Assembly (NCBI GenBank): GCA_002633005.1
Contig: NMRA01000176.1
Coordinates: forward strand, 65,161 to 129,160
Reading direction: 5' to 3'
Length of the DNA: 64,000 bases
Origin: Phoronis australis
Taxonomy: Eukaryota > Phoronida > Phoronidae
This document shows, in pieces, positions 11,534 to 23,500 of the stretch. Below the pieces are notes generated by a model, which worked only from the letters and a program-made list of their open reading frames with translations, was not told the origin of the DNA and ran no database searches. Every line of letters begins with the position of its first letter. Within the stretch, counting starts at the first letter, position 1. A program made the position numbers and the translations under genes.

Positions 11534-14500
11534 TCACAAGTTGGCTGTTCCAGGCATGTTGACATCCCCCTCTGTATCTTGCTCTGAGAATATTTTACTA
11601 ACGTCCCAGAGTCTTACAGTATTGTCCATTCCACCTGGGATAGAGATTTTAAATGGTACACTCAAGTCACACATATTACATCGTTGCAGCTGAAAACTAG
11701 ACAAGTGCAGGTGGTCTGATAAGTGTTGTATCAGATGTGTGCAGGCCACTCAGCCAGGTACATTGCATGAAACACAAACAAGTTTGTGTTTACTAAACTG
11801 ATACATTCGACACATACAAATAAAGACCAAGCTGAAGAGCAAGAAACCTCACACAAGGGTCTAGCAGTGGGGTCCATTGGGATTACGACCTTGAGAGCAT
11901 GAGGCGGCCGCTCAACCCACTAAGCTACACTGACTCTTTGTTGCAGCTGAACTTGAATAGATGATTTGAGTTGCGCAGTTGGGCATTCACAGAAAAAATC
12001 TTTGTCTGTTTGCATCCAACTTAGGCACCAGAGAAGTACACTCAGGTACCATGATTCTTCATGTATGTCACACAAAAAATAATTTACCAAACATTGTACA
12101 GTAATTTTTTATTTGTGAAAGGCTAAATTAAGTTGCTGGAAGTAATGGAGACTTCATCACCAAATGCTCTTTTGTCACATCTACACTGTATAAATCATGT
12201 CAGCAATGGAGTATACTTTTGAAATGATAAACTTCATTTTTGTCAAGAAATTTGACAAAATAGAATTTCATGTGTCAGCCATGCAGTGTGCTAAATAAGT
12301 GAAGAATTTCCATACCCGAGGAAAGTCTAGGGGGCTTTTACATATGAATCAGATGCCCCAACCTGAACAGACATCACGGTCTGCAACTTCCAGCTGTGTA
12401 TGACCTCATTTTATCTGCAGGTCAGACAAACTGACACGGGAATCACAGTCGCAGACAATTAGAGGAAGGGTGGAAACCTCTATTAATCTGAACAACATGC
12501 TTTCTTGTAAGTAAAATTGCCCAGCAAATCTTTTCGATTCCTCTCGAATATCAATTTTAAGTTATTAATAATCTTAGGAAGGAATTAGATGAGACAGACC
12601 TGAGCTGCTTATTTTCTACCAGCTGGTTTCTTTCCTCGTTGAGATTGGGACAAATTTCAATGAAGAACGGCAGCTGTTTAATGTGCTGAATGCACTCTGT
12701 GCCTAATGTATAAACACCAGGTCACTGACCACCTCGTGGCTGGTAAAACCTACCTGACGCTAGCACTGCACCTTCTCGACTGAACACAACACTATAGATG
12801 GCATCAGTGTGCCCCTTCAGTTGGCCAATTAAGTTTCCATTAGCCAAGTCCCATAGTAGCACCATTTTGTCTACACCTATAAATGTAATGTACTGACTAT
12901 ATAAATAGTTAAAATATTAAAAGAAGGCAATAGGCTATTATACACAATAAGTGAAAATCCATACAATTACAAATGAAAATTTGTCGAAATGTTGAAAAAG
13001 ATGAACGCACATTTTGAATTTGCTTTAATTTCTCTACAGAACATCCAGGCAAATTGTATTTACAACATCATCGTCAATAGTTGGCAAACCTACCTGCCGA
13101 GGCAAGATAACGACCATCGGGTGAGAAGGTCAAACAATGTATTGCACCCTTGTGTCCTGTCATAGTACGCACACAGTTGCCATTGAGGACGTCCCACAGG
13201 CGCACTGTGCGATCACTGGAGCCAGTTGCCAAATAATTAGAGTTGGGATGAAATTGGATGCTCTGAAAGAAACATCACGGCACATGTAACCGATTGCATT
13301 ATGAGACTCATTACAAAACCACTACTACTCCCCTCTGGTGCAGTAAGGCTTCAGTCACAGCATAGACTATATTACATGGACCGCCAACTCTGTATATTCT
13401 CAATGGACACATAGCCCTGACGTCATTATTCACTAGCGACACCTGTCAAAATTAGCAAGTTCTACTTCCGGCAAGTACATTGTCTGCTAATCATGGTCGG
13501 CTGTTGTGTGGCCGGGTTGCCAAAAGTACTCACAATACCAAGTTTCAATGCTGAAATTGTTCTATTTTCAATGTACTGGACAGTAAAATAGATGCGAGGA
13601 TTTCCTGTCACAATACACTAACCGGAAACAGAAATCGGTAATTTTGGAAAGTGGCGCCTTCTCTAGGATATTACGCAAGAAAATGTCAGAGTTGCGAATC
13701 TGTTGTCTATAATCTATGGTCACAAAGAGACAGCTGGGTGATCTGCTCAGAGGTCAAACTTTAGAATCATTAATAATTACCATTGGATTTGTGACAAAGC
13801 AGCGAGGTACACACCAATGTCACATTAGAGTTTTATTAAACATGGGAAGCATAATATCTAATGCAACACAGCTCCGAGCAATCAACTGAGTGCACAAATT
13901 CTGTCTTTAGTTTTTAACAGGTGGGTAAATTTCTTCATGCTTTCTCCAATTAGGTAATTTCAACAGTTCACAACATTTGGCACAACTACAAACATAAGAT
14001 GTCATTTGCAGTCTGTGAAGTGTAACTTTCAGTGCACAAGTTTTTCAAATTCAGAATTAAGGTCTAGATTTTCAACGCTTACTTACATCAACATCAGACA
14101 GGTGACCAACAAATAGCCTAAGAGGTTGGTGATGGTCTGTTGACCACAGTCGTGCAGTTTGGTCATGGCTGACCGAAGCAAAATAGTGTCCATGAGGGCT
14201 GTAATGGAAATAACACAAGTATTAGTGACCATGAGGGCTGTAATGGAAATGGGGACAAAGGTATTAGTGACCATGGGCTGGTTATAAGCCTAAAAAGCTA
14301 CTCTAACTTGTCTGGTTCAGTTGACATTGTGCATAGACCACAGATCCCTATGGAACAGTTATTTTTAATTAATATTTTATACCTGATGCGCTCTCGCTAG
14401 TTTTCACAAAATTACAGCAAAAAGGTGGAGAAAATAAAGAACATAAACTAACAATTTACTTTTATGGTGACTACTTCCAAAATTTTCCCACAATATTACT

Positions 14501-17500
14501 GAAGAAGAACAGTCCAGCCACTTCAGACGCAGAGCGGATCCAGAAATGGCCAAGAAAAGGTAAGGGCATTTCTAATCCCAAACCAAACGCTAATTAGGGC
14601 CAACATGAGTTACAAAACAACATCTCTGAAAGTTTTTAGACTTGTCACTAAGTTATCTGAAACACACAACATGCTGAAACAATGTGAGAAAGACCTTGGC
14701 GGCATACAAACACAACTGCCAGGTATATTCTAAGAAAACTGCATAATAAACAGTAGCATCTAGCTAAGTGACTAAGGGCTGTTCCAGTAAAATCTGTATG
14801 GGAGGGGGGAAGGCACCTATTTTTCGCACCCACCACCCATATTTTTCATTTATTTCTTCAGCCTACCACCCGTAATTTTTTTTTGTTCTTGTGGTTGACT
14901 GCACACGTCATTCATTACTACGAAAAAAAATGTTTCTTATATATGGTTATTAGCCGTCAAGAAATTCGAGCACCTGTGGTTAAATGGTGTTATGGGCATG
15001 CCGATGAGGAGATCGGAGGGAGTGAAAAAGTTGGAGCTTTTTGCAAGTTGCATTTTTTGTTTCAGTTTTTGATTCTGTAAGGATTGTTTATAAAATTTAC
15101 TAAAATTACCCACCATCAAACATTTATGGCCCAATGAAACAACAACAACCTGTCAATTTTTATTTGTTTGAAGTACGACCACCAGCCATTTTGAATTTAA
15201 ATCAAACGCAACCACCCATAAATTTTTATTTCAGTTGCCTCCCCCCCTCCCACACAGATTTTGCTGGAACAGCCCCAATGTAATTCCATCTGGCTAGCAA
15301 CAAGTTGACGTCATACGACAACAAACACAATAGTGGCTAGTCGCAACAACGTTATGTAGAATTAACAATTAGACATTAATAACATCTCATCAAACTGTGA
15401 CAAAATGAATCAGCGGCTAGGGGCAATAATGTCAAATCGTCTCTACCGAAAAATCAACCACAGTGCTATTCTACTGCGACAAACAAAAGTTCCCACAATT
15501 TTATTGCTAAACAATTTTGTCATGAAATAAGTCAAAGTTTGGCACAGTTTGTAAGAGTTCTACTGAACTCTGTCTAGTCCATTTTTAGTAACTAATTAAA
15601 GTACATCAACCAACACCATCAGGGTTAGTATTAAGAATTGAATGACACATCTTTATAGCCACTGCCAAACAAGCTAATGAATGAAACATAACACACAGCT
15701 GAAATGGGAGAATAAAGCCATGAATAACTCGACACATTCAAATCTCAGTCAACTCCTACCTAAACTTGACATCCCAGACAGGGTAGTTATGTCCCTTGTA
15801 ACACACCAGGTTGGTCCACGTTAGTAGACTCCACAGTCGCACCGTACCATCCTCAGATGCAGACAGGAGATAGTTACGGTCCGGGCTAAAACTTGTACCA
15901 TAGATGGGACCGCTGTGGCCCAGGAGAGTCTTAGAATCAGACGCCGTGCGTTCATCCATCATTCGCACAAGTACATCGTCTGCAGCAGGAAAACAACAAA
16001 TTTAGAGATTTCTTGCAAGGGACGTGTGCCAGACACGAAGAAAGGTGGTGTTACAACCTTTGTGCAAACCCCACCCTTCCATGGATACCAATGCTGACTG
16101 ACAAATTCCCTCACACCCCTTGTAAAACCAATCAGTGGACTCCAATTAATTTGTATGATTCACTGTTTGAAATTAAATGTAACTCTGAAAAGCACTTCAA
16201 GTCAAAACAGAGGACTTTAAAACCAATGTTACAAATGACCGTGAATTCAGAAGCAAGAGACCACTGGTAGATACAATAAAGTGCCAAGCAGACGACCAAT
16301 TATTAGTTGCTAATGATTTTGGAACTGTCAAAGTATCTTCAAGCATCAATAGGAAGACTATGAAAGCTAATCTATACTACGGCGAAGGACTCACCAGCCT
16401 CTTGGTCAATTACGTTCAACTCTGACGGATGTTTTACAGCACGTAACTTAGTGGAAGTGAGGCTCCATACACGTATGAAAGCATCCTGGAAGCCAGCTGC
16501 CATGAGTGTGGAGTCATCACTGATGTCGATGCTGGACACACTGAGAGACACAAGAGTTCATAGAACGTTAGCATCATGCAGCAGGACTCACTTTAAAAAA
16601 CTCCTGCAACTGATGAGTTTGGTTGCAGCGCCGAGCAATTGTGAGAGGCTGACAGAATACTTTGAAATCCCAATGCACTGCTAGGATTTTCAGTGCTCTA
16701 ATGGCAGGAGGCATACCGTACACTAAAATGCATAGTTAGTTTAATAATTATTTAGTTTTCACTGTACATAAAAAAATAGGGCTGAGTGTCTAATTATTGA
16801 ACTCAAATTCCAAATTATTTTTAATTTTTTATCCATGGCTGTGTGCTTGAGGAGGCCGAGTTTCTAGAACAAGTTTGCACCTGATAACTCTTTATGTAGT
16901 TAGTTTTCGAAATTATCTTCTTATTTTGTGTATTCTATGAAAAGTTTGGTTTAAATCTGAATAGTCGTTTGTGAGATAAGATGTTCCAAGTTAGCCAACT
17001 TTGCATATTTTCCTAGGATCCTGCATAAACCTTAAAGGGTTTACGCCCAAAGTGGCAAGGCAGTACGAAGAGTGGTTTTCAGAAATTTGAAAGCAGTATA
17101 TCTATTGTGATACAAATAATTTCTAAATTAAACCAATTTCCATAGGGAAAATCCTTAGCAACTTGGTGTTACGGAATTCCAACTGCTTAAAATAACTTAC
17201 CCTTCATAAGCATTAAGAAATGTGTAGAAACAAACGTGTGGTTGCTTATTAGAACCTAGTTTCACTCTTTTTAATGCTTCCTTGAAAGACAAAATCTTGT
17301 CAACTTTATCGGAATCTTTCCTAAAAAGAGACGCATCATGGTTTAGTGGCAACTTACAAAAGGGATAGTGTGATGAAGCCTTGCCATTTTTGAGTGGCTA
17401 AGGCTCGTAACATGGAATTGATCTGATTTATAAACAAGGAAAGGACAAAGTAATATAAAGCCAACTTCACGTTCAATCTGCTGACCTTAATTTATACTAA

Positions 17501-20500
17501 TTATTAACTGACACTTTATGGTCCCAAAGTATTTGCAAAGGAGAGTGGAAAGAATTTCCCATAAGTCATCATTCTGGGTAAGCAATAAGAGAAATGATTT
17601 TGACACACTTGATGTTTAACTCTTCAATCAAACTGTGTGTAAAGCTTAGGATATATTTGTCACTGTAAGACTGTTAAAACCAAGAAACACGAAACAATAT
17701 GTTGTACAAATTATCAAATATGATGACAGGACTCCCATTGGAGCAAATAAATCATTCCGCTAATATTGAAGATCAACACTGATAGACTAGGCTTGCGTCA
17801 TCCACTGGTGTGGTTGACCGTAGTTACTCAGAAAGGAATATCTAGTTTTCCTTTTTGATTTGCAATGGAGCTGAGCAATACCCACAGCATTAAAATTATA
17901 CAGTACCCACCAAAAGTATTCAGACAGACAAAAAACAAAACTGCTCTGTCATTATAGCAGGGCAGAAGCCGAATTCATCATCAGAGTATTCCTCCCTCAT
18001 GACCGAGAATGAAGAGGAGGGAACGGGAAATTTCATAAGGTGACTAAGCCATTCTGAAATTAAAATTTTGCCCCTGACAGTTAGTACCAGTCATTTTTGC
18101 TGTTGACAGAATTAGCCGCCATGATGGGAAACGATATTATGTCGGATTACTTTTGGGTAGTACTGTACCCAACATTTTTACTTTGAATCAAGCTCACTAA
18201 AGAGTAGAGCAGAATTTTGTCTGATCTCTACAAGCGTGTGCTGCAGCTACTATCCACTACACAGACGACAGGTAGACAACACAATGGGAACAGTAATATC
18301 CATGACAGCTGGGAAGATCATGGTCAGAGTAGTCTCCCCTGTTGACCGAATATGAAGGGAATTAACAGGAAAGTTATTAGCATGGCTATGATATTCTGGA
18401 GTAAGAATTTTGTCGTCCCGATATTTATTACCAGTCAGTTTTGCTGATAACAGAATTAGCTTTCATGAAGGAAAACGGGATTCCTTTTGTCTTGTGCTAC
18501 AGCTGTAACAAAGCAAAAATACAACTTACAGTTCGGGAAGAGGTATTCTGTTATTCTGTGGTGCATTTGGGTCATTCTTGGATTTCTTGAATAAATTGGG
18601 GTCTCTCTTGGCTTTCTTTTTCTGCAAACACGAAAGTCAAGTCATTACAATGAAAGAAACATATGGCAAAAAAGCAACCATCACTGACACAGCAGAATAC
18701 AGAAAAAGAGGTAGCAACTACTGCTTCTCAAAGTTATGTAGGAACTACAAAACACGTCTGTTCATTCAGACAAACATCTACAAAGCTCTGGAATTTTTTA
18801 ATTCAAGAAAAGTAGTATATATCTTCTGAAAGCAAAAAGCTTGTAAAATTTGACTTATGATTTTACACCAGTCTGTCACTGATTGGGTCATAACTCATGT
18901 GACCATGTCTTTTTAATAATAAAATTTTGAACGAAAAAGAAAGGTGCAATCACAACAGAACAATCATATAACATGATCAAATTTCCTTTGATATAAATGT
19001 TCAAAATGAAATCTCAAAAATGATGTTACAAAAGAAATTTCATTTTTATTACATACAACTTTGCTTTAATTTTTAAAATTTTCATAAAAGTCATTTTTGA
19101 AAACCCATAGGCAAAAATGGAAAAAGTTTAAAAACAATTCCCACCAGCATATAGGAGAACAACGCATAAAGTAAGATAGCATTTGAAAGTTTGAGTCCGA
19201 TAAGTCATTTCTGAGATATGATGTTGCAAAGTAAGCCAAAGTTAGTAGTCTTTTTCTAGGGTTCTACATACAACCTAAACCCAAAGACCAGGCATGGGCG
19301 CGTTACCTTTGGTTTGTCTGTCTGTTCATCCCCAGCCTCATCATCATCATCCAATGGGATGTGAATATCTGGTTCCTTGAGCAGGCCATGAAAAACTTTG
19401 GATTTGTTGGCTGAAAACAAAAAACGACAAATAATTAGAAATGCTTATAAATGTAGATGTAACATCGATAGGAGTCTATAATACAGTACAAACAATTGTA
19501 GAGAAATACTTCAAGAACTAATGAAGTGCAAAACATGAGGTATCAATCCTGAGCCCTTGTTACCCTGAGGGGAAACGAATCTGTGCCTTCTGAAATGGCA
19601 ACCCATCACCNCCATTAATCAAGTCATGGGCAACTTGATTTGAGCCAACTGTTTGTCTGCAGTCCTATTGAATTGAAAAGTTATGCAACACTAAACTGGT
19701 GTTAACACATATAAGAAAATTGATGATTTTTAAATAAAAAGTATGAGGAGTAAGATAAAAAAGTTCCAATATTCACTTGACATAGAAGTATAGAAGAGTT
19801 CGTGGAGACAGTTTGAGATTCATAGATCCTTATAAATAAGAAAATGATCATTGAAATTATACACAGGGTGAACAGAGACACCTGGTGGTTGCCAAAAGTA
19901 TTGCTCACAGGCTACTTTAGTTTTTGACAATATTGGACAAGACAACTAGTTCTTGTCTGTCAGTCATCTAAGTTCTTAACAGGTCCTCCTGGAGGCAATT
20001 TGTTTGCAAGTGTTGGATTTTATATTTTAACCTATTAAAAATAATCAAAAAATTATGGGTCATGGGTTGGAGAAATAAATGAAAAATATGGGCGGTGGGT
20101 ACGAAATAAAAGTGCCTTCCCCCCTCCCATACAGATTTTGCTGGAACAGCCCTTACCAGAACAGGTTGTTAGCTTGGTGTTTTGGTGTTTGGAGCAATGC
20201 AATAGGTGGCGCTATTACACATCACACAGCGCCATCTGGTAATAGGTCAGACAACCAGCTTTTTATTCAGGAAGTAGTTTGAGAAACTTTGAGATGGTAT
20301 ACAAGTGGTGGTAAGTTTTTGTCAATAACTTGCAAATTGTAGCTTTAGGACCAGAAAATGCTGCTACATATGTAACATTGCAAGAAACAGATACTAAAAT
20401 CACCATGAATGACAAAATTTTTACTGAGGATGTACTAACCCAAACATCCCCAAATGTTTTTCAGTTCGAGTTCTGAGTAAACACCCACCAATTACTATGA

Positions 20501-23500
20501 TCTCAATCCATTGTACTGATCAGGTTTGGTGGCGGTTGCTCAGATTCACAATGAAAAAGTGATGAAATATAACTGCCGTATGCATCTATGTCCATCTAGT
20601 TGACATAAAAAGTAAACTTAAACAAGTTCATGTCTCAAGTTGATTATGGTTTACTGTTTTTCATTAAGGCTGAAACCTGTCAAAATGTCAAATGATATCC
20701 AAAGCCAAATACTGGTTCCAGTGATGAGGATTTAAAGGCATTAACGGCGTATACACTGGTAGAATCTGCACAAAGCAGTTTCACAGTGTGCTAGGGTATC
20801 AGGCTTTCACCTAAGCTACTTCTATGACACACCTCAGCCATACACTAGACTTGTAACAATAAAAGTCTCGCTGGCTATAGTGGACAAGTGTAATTTAAAT
20901 TTTTTCACTTTTCTCCATGAAAATAGAATGACCAAATTAATACTTAACAATTTTAACGCACTGCACCACATCTACAATCATACAGTATTTTTAGAAAGTT
21001 TCTAGACTTTTATTTATTAACAGCATTGCAAGATGTCATTGAAAAACAAAACAAGTGCCAACTTCTCCATTTATTTGTTAGCAATTGATGAAAATTTAGT
21101 GGGAAAGCGACTTCAAAATCCATTCACTTCATGTAGAGCAAACTAGAATTTCACTTCCATTCCTCTATGCTATGCTAAAAATCTATTTAATGTCTGACAA
21201 AAGTAATTCCCATTTTTAAAGATGTATTTGCATGATAACAAGGGGGTTCCAGGATTTTTAGTTAGGGGGGGGCAGGGCAGAACATTAGCCAGGATTTGGC
21301 CGTCAGACATTCGCACCCCCGAATTGCCAAATGGAATCTGAGAGAGTTTTAGGGGGGGCCGTGGCCCCCTTGGTCCCCCTCTAAATCTGCCACTGCTAAC
21401 TATGCTAATGTATAGCTGGAACTAAATAACAATGCTATCTGAACATCATCTACGCTAAACAAAGCACAGTTCTGTTGTATTCATTGAAAACTTGTAAATG
21501 TGAAAACAAAAAATTCAGCAAATAGGTGACCTTTGCACTAATGACGTAGCTTGGGGGCTCACATAACCCGCATCATGCGATCTTATTCCCCAACACCACG
21601 TCATGATACTTGCTGGACACGGTTGCGTGATTTACAACGGATCATTTTCGACACCAAACTTGTTCTTAAAGCATTTGGCAAGTTTTAACCTACTCCATAT
21701 TTACATTGTTGCTATGTGTTGTGTTTTTAACTAATTTGACCAAGCAATCACAGAGATAAGGAATTAGCATGCAAGTTCCACATGCGACATATCTTTCTTA
21801 AAAAATGATGAAATTTCCCTTGTCAGCCATGTGTCCTGAAATTGGTGAGATTTTTGCGCAATCTATACTGAACAGTAAAGCAATTAAGGAATAAGCGCGG
21901 GGCTCACTCATATTGACAAGGTGCCCGCAGGAGTGTATCAAAAATTACAGGTAGGCGGTACTTTCTCAGCAAGTTTTGTGGGCCCCACGCAGGGTTCAAT
22001 AGGCCCCTAAATTTCCATTTCTTCCCCTGCAAAAAGCCCATTGCATTGGCCTCAGCTGAAAAATCTAACTAACCTACAAAAGGGGGTGGGAATTAGTAGA
22101 CCTGGCACCTGCAATAGAGGGTCATTCAGCAATTGATCTATCGCCACGATTTTGAGTGACGGCTTAAATGACAAATCAGAACGCAGCATTCTTGACACAC
22201 CATCGTTTCCAAGTCGCCATTTTACCCGACAAACAAACGTTACTAGGTAAAACTTATTGTTTGTATGTCGACATTGCACAAGGGGCAGAGCTTGCGATAG
22301 GTCAGTTTTCGATACATGCCTACGGGAACCTTGTCAATATGAGTGACCCCAGGAGAATAAGCTCCTGTGATCAGAATGTGAATGCAAATGGATTATAATG
22401 ATAATATTGCGGAGTAATGAATTTTTCAGACATGTCGGGGACTGAACTGGTATCCAGCATTGCTGGCAACTTCCTGTGCTGTGTGATATGCACAGAAAAA
22501 TACGACAAGCCGAGAGTACTACCGTGTCAACACTCATTTTGTGAAAACTGTCTCGAATCCTACATTGTTGCCAATGAGTTTTGGGACACTCTTCCATGTC
22601 CTACATGCCGTGAACACGCCAACATTCCCAGGCAAGGGGCATCAGGATTTCCAATGAATCACTACATCGTGGGTCTTGCTGACTGTGTCGGCAGTTACAC
22701 ATCTCAGGCTGATGACACGGAGCACTTGTGTGACAACTGTTTCGATCTTGGCGAACGCAACACTCCTATCGTCTACTGCTCCGTGTGTGGTCATTCCTTG
22801 TGTGACATCTGTCAAAAAGCACATCAGAGACTACGTGCAACGCGGAGTCATCTGACGACATCGTTCTTGGGTAGCATCAAAAAAAATGCAACAATCACAG
22901 ATTCAGCAAAAGGCTCCCAAAAAACCAATGAAGTCGCTAGTTCTCAGTCAGAAACTATAACCATCGGTTCTGTGCAATCTTCTCACTCGAGTTCAGGTGT
23001 TAAGAACACGCATATTGAAACAACCTCGACCACCTACCGGAACACCAATGAGGTTATGGGACTGTCAGACAATGGAGCCGGTAATACTCAGCCAGAAAAT
23101 ATAACCACCACAGCAGTGCAATCTAGTCAGCTGAGTCCAGGTGCTATCAACAACTGCGGTCGGACACCTTCAACTACTATTGCCTCAAGCAGTTGCAGTT
23201 CTCATACCGTGCAGGGTGCGCAGTCAACTTGGTACGTGCCTTTGAAGCCGCGAGTGACCCAAGCCGAATTAAAAGAAACGATACGAGTCTGCTCGGGTGA
23301 CAGTGACATATGGGACATAAGTCTTGACACAGACGGCGACATCTACATAGTGGACATCGAAGGTGAACGCGTGAGAAAGTACAATGTCGACGAACGTAGT
23401 GAGAAAAACTTCGCCACATCTGGACGAAACAGAGTGAGAAACCCTTACCACGTTGCCTGTACTACTGATGGGAAAGTTGCGATTTTGCAAAGTGACGACT

